A stretch of 64,000 nucleotides of DNA from positions 248,001-312,000 of the forward strand of contig NZ_JACOFR010000004.1 of the NCBI RefSeq assembly GCF_019455385.1. The letters are read 5' to 3'. The notes under the pieces are model-generated. The model was given only the letters and a program-made list of their open reading frames with translations, was not told the origin of the DNA and searched no databases. The first letter of the stretch is position 1, and the number at the start of each line of letters is the position of its first letter. This DNA is from Bradyrhizobium sp. BR 10289 (GTDB taxonomy: Bacteria > Pseudomonadota > Alphaproteobacteria > Rhizobiales > Xanthobacteraceae). Position numbers and translations under genes: made by a program. Below are positions 47,931 to 55,257 of this stretch, one piece after another.

Positions 47931-48902
47931 TCAGTAGCCGAGGCCCTTCTTGCTGTCGTATTCCTTCTGCGGATTGTCGGCGGCGGTGAGCAGCCTGGAT
48001 TCGGTCTGGATCCATTTCGGCGGCACGGTGCCCTTCTCCTTGAACGCCGCGACGACATCGAAGGCCGGGCCCGCCATGTTCGGCGTCAGCTCGACCGTCG
48101 CATTGGCCTCGCCCGCGACCATCGCCTTGAAGATGTCGGGGACCGCGTCGATCGAGACGGTGAGGATGTCCTTGCCCGGCTTGAGACCGGCCTCCTTCAT
48201 CGCCTGGATGGCGCCGACCATCATGTCGTCGTTGTGCGCGTAGACGGCGCAGATATTCTTGCCGCCGCCTTCGGCCTTGATGAAGCTCTCCATGACTTCC
48301 TTGCCCTTGGCGCGGGTGAAGTCGCCGGTCTGGCTGCGTACCACCTTTAGATTGGCATGCTTGGCAATCGCGGTGTCAAAACCCTTCTTGCGGTTGGCGG
48401 CAACGCTGGCGCCGACGGTGCCCTGCAATTCGACGATGTTGCAGGTCTTGTCGCCAACGGTCTTGGCCAGCCAGTCGCCGGCGACCGCGCCTTCGTGCAC
48501 GCTGTCCGAGGTGACGGCGGTGAGATAGAGGTCCTTGCCCGACGGATCGATGTCGCGGTCGAGCAGCACGACCGGGATCTTGGCTTCCTTGGCTTCCTTC
48601 AGCACGGCGTCCCAACCGGTCGAGACGACGGGCGCGAGGAAGATCGCATCGACGTTCTGCGCGATGAAGGAGCGGATCGCCTTGATCTGGTTCTCCTGCT
48701 TCTGCTGCGCATCGGCGATCTTGAGATTGACCTTGCGCTTGGCGGCCTCCTGCTTCGAGACCGAGGTCTCGGCCGCGCGCCAGCCGGATTCCGATCCGAT
48801 CTGCGAGAAGCCGATGGTGAGCTCGGCGGCCTTGGCCGGCAGCGCAAGCAGCAACGCAGCCGTGGCGCTGGCCGCAAGGAGGGCTTTAGCTTTAGGGGTC
48901 AT
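47931..48902 (-). CDS. ytfQ: Galactofuranose-type ABC transporter substrate-binding protein (YtfQ-like)
   Basis: 323 residues with a Sec signal peptide ending LPAKAAE. The mature N-terminus LTIGFSQIGSESGWRAAETS and APVVSTGWDAVLKEAKEA, VVLLDRDIDPSG and YAHNDDMMVGAIQAMKEAG are hallmarks of YtfQ. In E. coli it binds galactofuranose; related proteins bind arabinose-type sugars. First gene of the 12-kb operon. Confidence 0.93.
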   Translation of the reverse strand: MTPKAKALLAASATAALLLALPAKAAELTIGFSQIGSESGWRAAETSVSKQEAAKRKVNLKIADAQQKQENQIKAIRSFIAQNVDAIFLAPVVSTGWDAVLKEAKEAKIPVVLLDRDIDPSGKDLYLTAVTSDSVHEGAVAGDWLAKTVGDKTCNIVELQGTVGASVAANRKKGFDTAIAKHANLKVVRSQTGDFTRAKGKEVMESFIKAEGGGKNICAVYAHNDDMMVGAIQAMKEAGLKPGKDILTVSIDAVPDIFKAMVAGEANATVELTPNMAGPAFDVVAAFKEKGTVPPKWIQTESRLLTAADNPQKEYDSKKGLGY

Positions 48903-49021
48903 CAGGCGTGTCTCCCAAGAGTGATCTTGTGTTTATCTCGGGCGCCGGTCGGTAGCATGGCACCCGCAGACGCCCTTTCCGGGCGGCGACGGGCACTATT
49001 TCACGGAAGATCGGTTCCGAC

Positions 49022-49040
49022 TAGTCATATTATTTGACTA
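49022..49040. promoter_or_regulatory. Probable FadR/GntR operator upstream of ytfQ
   Basis: Perfect inverted repeat TAGTCA-N7-TGACTA with an AT-only spacer, 120 bases before the ytfQ start. Size and symmetry fit the FadR subfamily, and a FadR-type regulator gene lies in the operon. Confidence 0.6.
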
Positions 49041-49161
49041 TTTGTGGGGAGCCGCTGGTTTGTAGGTTGAGCGGTTCTATGACACGCCAAGCGCGATTTT
49101 GTTCCGAAGATGCAACGAGGAGATGATGGAAAATTTGGAGGCCGGAAGTCGAGAACAGTGA

Positions 49162-49293
49162 CCGTCATCCTGAGGTGCGAGTGGCGCGATGCAAAAGCAT
49201 CGCGCCGGGAGCCTCGAAGGATGAGCGGCCCCGATGCAGCCGGGCCGTCGCCCGTCGAGGCTCGCCGAAGAGGCGAGCACCTCAGGGTGACGG
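49162..49293. repeat. Palindromic intergenic repeat, family A (copy 2)
   Basis: Begins CCGTCATCCTGAGGTGCGAG, continues with GCGATGC-AAAA-GCATCGC, CCTCGAAGGATGAGCGGC and a GGCTCGCC-GAAG-AGGCGAGC hairpin, ending CACCTCAGGGTGACGG. Reverse complement of the element at 23022-23118 with an extended tail. Confidence 0.8.
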
Positions 49294-49379
49294 GGTGAGA
49301 TAAGTGCTCGCGGCTCAATCGCAATGACGGTATGGAGGGAGTTGTCCGTCGGTCGAGCAGACCGACTCGCGGTGTGTCC

Positions 49380-49440
49380 CCCCTCACCCGGAATGTGCTT
49401 CGCACATTCCGGCCTCTCCCTGCACACGGGGAGAGGCGAA
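49380..49440. repeat. Intergenic repeat, family B (copy 2), possible transcript end
   Basis: CCCTCACCC, a GGAATGTGC-TTC-GCACATTCC hairpin with perfect 9-bp stem, then CCTCTCCC...GGGGAGAGG. It lies right after the stop of the FAH-family gene (minus strand) and may act as its terminator. Confidence 0.7.
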
Positions 49441-49450
49441 GAAGCCAGCG

Positions 49451-50623
49451 CTAGATCAGCTTCCGCTGCGCGAGGTTCTTCATCAGCGCGCCGATGCCGA
49501 AGGTCCACGGCTCGCACTCGTCGCTGGTGCGCATGCGGTTGACGAGCTTGCCGAGCTGGGGCGCCGAGATAGTGACGATGTCGTCGCGCTTATGCGTAAA
49601 ACCCTGGCCCGGCGCGTCGCGATCCTTCACCGGCGCGAACATCGTGCCGAGGAAGAGGACAAAACCATCGGGGTATTGATGCACCTTGCCGATGGTCTGC
49701 GCGACGAGGTCGGTCGGATCGCGGCTGATCTTGCTGATCGAGGAATGGCCGTCGAGGACAAAACCGTCCGTGCCGGTCACATTCAGGCTGATGTCGAGTT
49801 TTCGCGCGTCATCGAGTGTGAAGCTATCGTCGAACAGGCGGAGCAACGGGCCGATCGCGCACGAGGCGTTGTTGTCCTTGGCCTTCGACAGCAGCAGCGC
49901 CGAGCGGCCCTCGAAGTCGCGCAGGTTCACGTCGTTGCCGAGCGCACCGCCGACGATCTTGCCGCGGCTCGAGACGAACAGCACGAGCTCCGGCTCCGGG
50001 TTATTCCAGGTCGATTTCGGATGCAGGCCGGCATCCATGCCGGTACCCACCGAGGACATGGTCGGGGCCTTGGTGAAGACCTCGGCGTCCGGGCCGATAC
50101 CGACTTCGAGATACTGGCTCCAGGCGTTCTGATCGATCAGCACCTGCTTCAGGTGCATCGCCTGGTCCGAACCCGGCTTGAGTTTTGACAAATCGTCGCC
50201 GATCAGCCGCGTGACCTCTTTGCGGATCGCTTCGGCCGAGGCCGGATTGCCCTTGGCCCGCTCCTCGATCACGCGCTCCAGCATCGAGATCGCGAAGGTG
50301 ACGCCGGCGGCCTTCAGGGTCTGGAGGTCGACCGGCGCGAGCAGCCACGGCTTCTTCGGGTCGCGTGTATCGGGAGCCGTGTTGGCGACGATCGCGTCGA
50401 GATCGCCGATGCGCTCGCCCTTGACCGCGGCAAGCGCCTTGGCCGGATTGTCCTCTTCACAGAGCGCGCTGACGGTCGGGAATGTTGCAGTGACGTCGAA
50501 CACACCATCGGCGCGCACGGCGGCGACGGCCGGACCGCTCGCCTGCGGCAGCCAGACGCGGCCGACCAGCGTCCCCTTGGTTCCGTCCACGGGGAGAAGG
50601 TCTTTAACGGACAGTGTCGTCAT
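49451..50623 (-). CDS. Fumarylacetoacetate hydrolase-family protein, possible 2-keto-3-deoxy-pentonate dehydratase
   Basis: 390 residues from the ATG at 50623. The FAH-type metal ligands are suggested by KAPTMSSVGTG region, NNPEPELVLFVSSRG (Glu-x-Glu) and DVNLRDFEGRSALLLSKAKD (Asp). A length near 390 and these blocks match the Caulobacter XylX type (2-keto-3-deoxy-xylonate dehydratase) rather than true FAH. Next to a sugar dehydrogenase/lactonase operon it could catalyse a later step of the oxidative pathway. Specific substrate unproven. Confidence 0.75.
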   Translation of the reverse strand: MTTLSVKDLLPVDGTKGTLVGRVWLPQASGPAVAAVRADGVFDVTATFPTVSALCEEDNPAKALAAVKGERIGDLDAIVANTAPDTRDPKKPWLLAPVDLQTLKAAGVTFAISMLERVIEERAKGNPASAEAIRKEVTRLIGDDLSKLKPGSDQAMHLKQVLIDQNAWSQYLEVGIGPDAEVFTKAPTMSSVGTGMDAGLHPKSTWNNPEPELVLFVSSRGKIVGGALGNDVNLRDFEGRSALLLSKAKDNNASCAIGPLLRLFDDSFTLDDARKLDISLNVTGTDGFVLDGHSSISKISRDPTDLVAQTIGKVHQYPDGFVLFLGTMFAPVKDRDAPGQGFTHKRDDIVTISAPQLGKLVNRMRTSDECEPWTFGIGALMKNLAQRKLI

Positions 50624-50703
50624 GGTCGGCGTCCTCGCTGTTTCTTGGCGAAGACCAATAAACGTCTGGCTCTGGAAGTCCAGAGCGGCAGGATGCCCCT
50701 CTG

Positions 50704-51681
50704 CTATGCCCCTGCGCGCGCCTTGCGGGCTGCGATCTGCTGGAGCGCCCAGCGCGCATTCTTGCGCACATCGGGGTCGGCATCGTCGGCGATGACGGCC
50801 AGGAACGCCTCGCCGTCGGGATGGGCGATCTCGCCCAATGCAGCCGCCGCCTCCTTCCGCAAATTGGCCTGGTCGTGGTTGATGCAATGGCCGATCGGGC
50901 GCACCGCGCGTTCGATCTTCATCTTGCCGAGACTGCGGATCGCCTTCAGCCGCACCTGCCAGAATTCGTCCGTAAGCGCGCCGACAAGCTGGTCGGCGGC
51001 GAGCGAGCCGTTAACGTTGAGGCCGAGCGTCTCCGCCGCCATCTCGCGCACCATCCAGTCGGCATCCTTCAGCGCGCGCGTGATCGTCTCGGCCGCCGGC
51101 TTCATCTGCGAAAACGCCAGCGCGCTCACGGCGGCCCGGCGGACATGAGCGTCGGGATCGTTGATCAGCGCGGTCAGCGCGGGAATGGATTCCTCCAGCT
51201 TGAGGAAACCGATCACGCCGATCGCCTGCACGCGCACGGCGGCATCCGGATCCTGGAGTGCCTCCAGCGCCGGCTTCAGCGTATCCTTGCAGCGCAGCTC
51301 CTTCAGTGAACGCAGCGCGCCCATGCGGACGAAGGCGTGGGCATGCCCGACCAGCGGCAGGATGATTTCGGCGCAGGCGGGATCCTTGAACTCGGCCATG
51401 CTGTCGGCCGCGGCCGCCGCCACGATCCGCTCGGGATCGACCAGCAGCTTGACCAGCGCGCTCGCCGCCTCCGGCCCGTCGAACTCGCCAAGCGCCATCG
51501 CGACCTGCTGGCGTACGCCGGCGTCGGGATCGGCAACCATGTTGGCGAGATGGCCGACCGCCGCGGGATCGCCGGAATGACCGAGCGCGATGATGGCGAC
51601 GCGGCGCTCGGCGGGATCGGCGGCCTGAAGCCGCTCGTCGGCATCTTCGAGATCGTCGTAGGATTCGAACGGGCTCGACAT
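50704..51681 (-). CDS. HEAT-repeat protein in the AprBA-like operon
   Basis: 325 residues from the ATG at 51681, two bases after the ferredoxin stop (TGA-TC-ATG), so translationally coupled. About nine to ten tandem HEAT/PBS-lyase-like repeats of about 31 residues with the DPxxxVR pattern (DPDAGVRQQVAMALGEF, DPDAAVRVQAIGVIGFL, DPDAHVRRAAVSALAF, DADWMVREMAAETLGL, DADPDVRKNARWALQQI). No signal peptide. Probably a scaffold or maturation factor for the redox pair; no catalytic motif seen. Confidence 0.85.
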   Translation of the reverse strand: MSSPFESYDDLEDADERLQAADPAERRVAIIALGHSGDPAAVGHLANMVADPDAGVRQQVAMALGEFDGPEAASALVKLLVDPERIVAAAAADSMAEFKDPACAEIILPLVGHAHAFVRMGALRSLKELRCKDTLKPALEALQDPDAAVRVQAIGVIGFLKLEESIPALTALINDPDAHVRRAAVSALAFSQMKPAAETITRALKDADWMVREMAAETLGLNVNGSLAADQLVGALTDEFWQVRLKAIRSLGKMKIERAVRPIGHCINHDQANLRKEAAAALGEIAHPDGEAFLAVIADDADPDVRKNARWALQQIAARKARAGA

Positions 51682-51683
51682 GA

Positions 51684-51917
51684 TCACCTCAACAGATAGG
51701 GAATGTTGACGGTGACGGCGCCAGTCGGGCAATCGGCCTCGCAGGGCATGCAGTACCAGCACTCGTCATAGGCCATGTAGGCCTTGTTGGTCATGTCGCT
51801 GATGCGGAGCACGTCGAGCGGACAGACGTCGACGCAGACGGTGCAGCCCTTGTCGGCGATGCATTTGGCGTCGTCGACGACCACCGGAACCGAAGTCTGA
51901 TAGGACGCGAGAGGCAT
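51684..51917 (-). CDS. Two-[4Fe-4S] ferredoxin, AprB-like
   Basis: 77 residues. Two cluster motifs: C19-x5-C25-x2-C28-x3-C32-P and C53-x2-C56-x2-C59-x3-C63-P. The stretch KAYMAYDECWYCMPCEADCP, with Trp directly after the first Cys of the second cluster and ending GAVTVNIPY, resembles the beta subunit of adenylylsulfate reductase, but the protein lacks that subunit's C-terminal tail. It lies 31 bases after the flavoprotein gene and is its likely electron partner. Confidence 0.9.
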   Translation of the reverse strand: MPLASYQTSVPVVVDDAKCIADKGCTVCVDVCPLDVLRISDMTNKAYMAYDECWYCMPCEADCPTGAVTVNIPYLLR

Positions 51918-51948
51918 GCGATGTCTCCTGTTGTTCTGTTGCGGCGGA

Positions 51949-53691
51949 TCAGGCGGTCGCGCGGATGCGCTGCTTGTCGTAGAGATCCTTCTCGTCGTCG
52001 GCGATCGGGACGACGTAGGGCTCGACCGCGCGCTTCTCGCTGGTCATTTTGCCGTTCTGCTTGGACAGCAGCGTGTGGCAGAACCAGTTCTCGTTGTCCT
52101 TCTCCGGGAAATCCGTGCGCCAGTGATAGAGGCCCCAGCGGCTCTCCTCGCGGTAGAGCGAGGCATGCACGGCCATGTCGGCACAGTCCATGATCGACTG
52201 CACTTCGAGCGCACGCAGCAGCTCGTGCGCGTTGCGCGCGATCATGTGCTCCTGCATGTCCTGCCGCGTCTCGGCGAGCCGGCGCATGCCGAGCTCGTAT
52301 TTGCGCGTGACCTTTGGCGGCTGAAGATAATCGTTGACGAGACGGCGGGTCTTGTACTCGACCTGGTTCGGTGGAATGCCGTCCTCGCGCCTGGTCGGCG
52401 CCAGCACGCGGTCGCGTTCCGTCGCGACATCGGCCGCGTCGAATTCCGCAAAGTCGTGATTGTCGGCGAACTCCATCGCATCGATGCCGGCGACCGAGCC
52501 GTTGGTGAAGGCGCCCAGCATGTAATTATGCGGCACGCTCGCCATGTCGCCGGCGGCGTAGAGGCCGGGCACGGTAGTGCGGGCATTGTCGTCGACGAAC
52601 ACGCCGGAAGCGCTGTGGCCGGAGCAGAAGCCGATCTCGGAGATGTGCATCTCGATCGACTCGTTGCGGTAGTCGACGCCGCGCCCCTGCTGGAACAGGC
52701 CGCGCGTGGGACGCTCGACCTTGTGCAGGGTGGACTCGATCTCCGAGATGGTGTCGGGATGGAGATGCTTGAGCTGGAGGAACACCGGGCCCTTGCCGGA
52801 CAGCAATTCGTTATAGAATTCCAGCATCATCTGGCCGGACCAGTAGTCGCATTCGATGAAGCGCGAGCCTTCGTTGTTGGCCGTGAAGGCGCCGAAGGGA
52901 CCTGCAACATAGGCGCAGGCCGGGCCATTATAGTCCTTGATCAGCGGATTGATCTGATAGCATTCGAGGTTCGCGAGGGCGGCGCCGGCGTGATAGGCCA
53001 TGGCGTAACCGTCGCCGGAATTGGCGGCGTTCTCGTAGGTGCCGAACATGTAACCGGAGGTCGGCAAGCCCAGACGGCCGGCGGCACCCATGCAGAGGAT
53101 GACGGCCTTGGCCTTGATCACCAGGATCTCGGCAGTGCGCGTGTTGACGCTGATCGCGCCCGCGATGCGGCCGTCCGATGATTTGAGCAGTCGCGTCGCC
53201 ATATAGCGGTTCGAGATCAGGATGCGGGCGCGGCGGAGCTGGCGGTACAGCGCCTTTTTCACGGTCTCGCCGTTCGGCATCGGCAGAACGTAAGTGCCGA
53301 TGTGGTGCACCTTCTTGACGGCATAGTCGCCGTTCTCGTTCTTCAGGAAGCGGATGCCGAAGCTGTCGAGCTCCTCGATGATCTTGTAGCAGTTCTGGGC
53401 GTATTTATAGACCGCCTTCTGGTCGACGATGCCGTCGTTCGCAATGGTGATTTCCTTGGTGTACTGCTCCGGCGTCGCATAGCCGGGGATGACGGCGTTG
53501 TTGAGCCCGTCCATGCCCATCGAAATCGCGCCGGAGCGCTTGACGTTGGCCTTTTCGAGCAGAACGACATTGGCCTTCGGGTTCTTCAGCTTCGCCTTCA
53601 GCGCCGCCATCGGGCCGGCCGTGCCGCCGCCGATCACCAGCACATCGCAGGAAACCTCCGAAAGTCCGTCGACGATCTGATCTAGTGCCAT
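51949..53691 (-). CDS. FAD-dependent flavoprotein subunit, AprA/fumarate reductase-like
   Basis: 580 residues from the ATG at 53691. FAD motif CDVLVIGGGTAGPMAALKAK (about 14-33), then VLLEKANVKRSGAISMGMDG and LNNAVIPGY, a helical cap, and the C-terminal FAD contact VPGLYAAGDMASVPHNYMLG. The order and the paired ferredoxin point to the AprA branch of the succinate dehydrogenase/fumarate reductase superfamily rather than to SDH, as no membrane anchor or HisP covalent-FAD motif is evident. Substrate unknown; an adenylylsulfate/sulfite-type reaction is possible but not shown. Soluble, no signal peptide. Confidence 0.85.
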   Translation of the reverse strand: MALDQIVDGLSEVSCDVLVIGGGTAGPMAALKAKLKNPKANVVLLEKANVKRSGAISMGMDGLNNAVIPGYATPEQYTKEITIANDGIVDQKAVYKYAQNCYKIIEELDSFGIRFLKNENGDYAVKKVHHIGTYVLPMPNGETVKKALYRQLRRARILISNRYMATRLLKSSDGRIAGAISVNTRTAEILVIKAKAVILCMGAAGRLGLPTSGYMFGTYENAANSGDGYAMAYHAGAALANLECYQINPLIKDYNGPACAYVAGPFGAFTANNEGSRFIECDYWSGQMMLEFYNELLSGKGPVFLQLKHLHPDTISEIESTLHKVERPTRGLFQQGRGVDYRNESIEMHISEIGFCSGHSASGVFVDDNARTTVPGLYAAGDMASVPHNYMLGAFTNGSVAGIDAMEFADNHDFAEFDAADVATERDRVLAPTRREDGIPPNQVEYKTRRLVNDYLQPPKVTRKYELGMRRLAETRQDMQEHMIARNAHELLRALEVQSIMDCADMAVHASLYREESRWGLYHWRTDFPEKDNENWFCHTLLSKQNGKMTSEKRAVEPYVVPIADDEKDLYDKQRIRATA

Positions 53692-53754
53692 CGCTTGCTC
53701 CTGGTTCGCCGGTCCCCGGCGCCTTTGCATCAGATTTGTTCAGGTGGCCGTCCC

Positions 53755-53777
53755 GGCGATAGCAATTAGTTGTCGCC
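53755..53777. promoter_or_regulatory. Shared regulon motif upstream of the flavoprotein operon
   Basis: GCAATTAGTTG core (53762-53772) inside an imperfect dyad with arms GGCGATAGC and GTTGTCGCC. It lies about 70 bases before the flavoprotein ATG (minus strand). The same core precedes three other genes of the island. Confidence 0.55.
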
Positions 53778-53792
53778 CCGGCCCGATTTGCC

Positions 53793-54566
53793 TCAGCGCT
53801 CGACGAAAGCCTTCTCGATGACGAAATGGCCGGGCTGGCTGTGGTTGCCCTCGACAAGGCCGCGTGCGGAAAACATCGCGGGAAGCTCCTCGAGCATCGC
53901 CGGGCTGCCGCACAGCATGATGCGGTCGGTCTCGATGTCGAGGCCGGACTGCCCGATGTCGTCGAACAGCTGGTTGGAGGCGATCAGATCGGTGATGCGG
54001 CCGCGATTACGGAACGGCTCGCGGGTCACGGTCGGATAGTAAACGAGCTTGTCGAGGATCAGCGGGCCGAAGAATTCGTGGCTGCGCAGGCCTTCGACGA
54101 GATGCTCGCCATAGGCGAGTTCCGAAACCTGACGACAGCCATGGGCGAGCACGATAGTCTCGTAATTCTCGTAGACGTCAGGGTCCTTGATCAGGCTGGC
54201 GAAGGGCGCAAGGCCGGTGCCGGTTGAGAGCAGCAGCAGGCGTTTTCCCGGAACGAGATTGCCGGTGATCAGCGTCCCCGTCGCCTTGCGGCCGACCAGG
54301 ATGATGTCGCCTTCCCGGATCTTCTGCAGACGCGAGGTCAGCGGGCCGTCCTGCACCTTGATCGAGAAGAATTCGAGCGCCTCCTCGTGATTGGCGCTGG
54401 CCATGCTGTAGGCCCGCATCAACGGCTTACCTTCCACTTCCAGGCCGATCATCGCGAACTGGCCGTTCTGGAAGCGGAAGCCGGGATCGCGCGTCGCGGT
54501 GAAGCTGAACAGGCTGTCGGTCCAATGCCGCACCGACAAAACCGTTTCCTTCTGAAATGCGCTCAT
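53793..54566 (-). CDS. fpr: Ferredoxin-NADP+ reductase
   Basis: 257 residues from the ATG at 54566. FAD-binding RAYSMASANHEEALEFF, then DGPLTSRLQKIREGD, NADP-binding LLLLSTGTGLAPFASLI and MLCGSPAML; the C-terminus HFVIEKAFVER is the bacterial subclass I FPR end. It moves electrons between NADPH and ferredoxin/flavodoxin and would connect the AprB-like ferredoxin to NADP(H). It has its own motif-bearing promoter. Confidence 0.93.
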   Translation of the reverse strand: MSAFQKETVLSVRHWTDSLFSFTATRDPGFRFQNGQFAMIGLEVEGKPLMRAYSMASANHEEALEFFSIKVQDGPLTSRLQKIREGDIILVGRKATGTLITGNLVPGKRLLLLSTGTGLAPFASLIKDPDVYENYETIVLAHGCRQVSELAYGEHLVEGLRSHEFFGPLILDKLVYYPTVTREPFRNRGRITDLIASNQLFDDIGQSGLDIETDRIMLCGSPAMLEELPAMFSARGLVEGNHSQPGHFVIEKAFVER

Positions 54567-54637
54567 GGTCTCTCCTGCGTGATCGCGCACAGGTTCTCGG
54601 AGAGCGCAGAGTCCGGCAATTCGGAAGTGAAATTCCC

Positions 54638-54653
54638 GGTCGATTAGTTTCAC
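54638..54653. promoter_or_regulatory. Shared regulon motif upstream of fpr
   Basis: GTCGATTAGTTTCAC (54639-54653) lies about 75 bases before the fpr ATG. It is nearly identical to the reverse complement of the element at 56118-56130 (GTCGATTAGTTGC). Confidence 0.5.
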
Positions 54654-54702
54654 ATTTCGCGGGGAGTGATCGAACAGGAGGCACGCGGTCCTGCCGGTCC
54701 TG

Positions 54703-54714
54703 GCAATTAGTTGC
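54703..54714. promoter_or_regulatory. Shared regulon motif upstream of the DUF971 gene
   Basis: GCAATTAGTTGC, an imperfect dyad, lies about 48-59 bases before the DUF971 ATG. Its 11-base core is identical to the one before the flavoprotein operon. Confidence 0.55.
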
Positions 54715-54761
54715 TATTCGCGCGTGCTCGCGCGCGCGTAGAACGAAGTTGGAGGTTCGTC

Positions 54762-55079
54762 ATGACCGTGACTTTGGTGGCACCGACCGTCGCCGATTAC
54801 GAGACAAGCGCCGATCTCGCAGCGCTGCTCGTCCGCACCACGCAGGACGACGCCTTGAGCGTGCCCGCCGAAACGCTCCGCCTCTCCTGCAAATGCGCCC
54901 ACTGCACCCGTGCCCGCTTCGACGGACGATTTCCGGACGCGTTTCCGGGCATTGCAATCACCGAGATCGGCGATCTCGGCTATGGGCTGAACATCTCGTT
55001 TTCGGATGGGCACAATCGCGGGATTTATCCGAAGACGTATTTGCTGAGTTTGGCTGCCGCGGACAACCCTGCGTCCTGA
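54762..55079 (+). CDS. DUF971 (gamma-butyrobetaine hydroxylase-like N-terminal) protein
   Basis: 105 residues from the ATG at 54762, with GGAGG 6 bases upstream. The C-terminal half has the DUF971 signature: GYGLNISFSDGHNRGIYPKTYLL. The Cys triplet in LSCKCAHCTRARFDG is likely a metal (zinc) site, as in the N-terminal domain of gamma-butyrobetaine hydroxylase. Stand-alone DUF971 proteins are frequent near iron-sulfur genes; its role here is unknown. Divergent from fpr. Confidence 0.85.
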   Translation: MTVTLVAPTVADYETSADLAALLVRTTQDDALSVPAETLRLSCKCAHCTRARFDGRFPDAFPGIAITEIGDLGYGLNISFSDGHNRGIYPKTYLLSLAAADNPAS

Positions 55080-55100
55080 GCGTTCGATTTCGCAACCAGC

Positions 55101-55183
55101 GTCATGGCCGGGCTTGTCCCGGCCATCCACGATCTTTCTGCCGCACCAAGAACGTGGATGCCCGGGACAAGCCCGGACATGAC
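55101..55183. repeat. Palindromic intergenic repeat, family C (copy 2)
   Basis: GTCATGGCCGGGCTTGTCCC at the left pairs with GGGACAAGCCCGGACATGAC at the right. Close relative of the element at 33317-33400. It separates the DUF971 gene from the Crp/Fnr gene. Confidence 0.85.
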
Positions 55184-55257
55184 GGCAGAGGTACCTCGCA
55201 CCCCATCTGGCACGGACATTGCTCCTCTTTAGAACGATTTGAACGTTCCGGAGGCAG

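Larger units (their letters stand above)
48903..49450. other. Long intergenic region before the sugar operon
   Basis: 548 bases without a supported gene. From left: the ytfQ leader and promoter region, the GntR-type dyad at 49022-49040, a family A repeat (49162-49293) and a family B repeat (49380-49440) that follows the stop of the FAH-family gene. Open frames across the repeats are artefacts. Confidence 0.7.

Noticed and set aside
49077..49517. 146-codon minus-strand frame before the FAH-family gene
   Set aside because: Spans both the family A and family B repeats and has no start-site support or domain.
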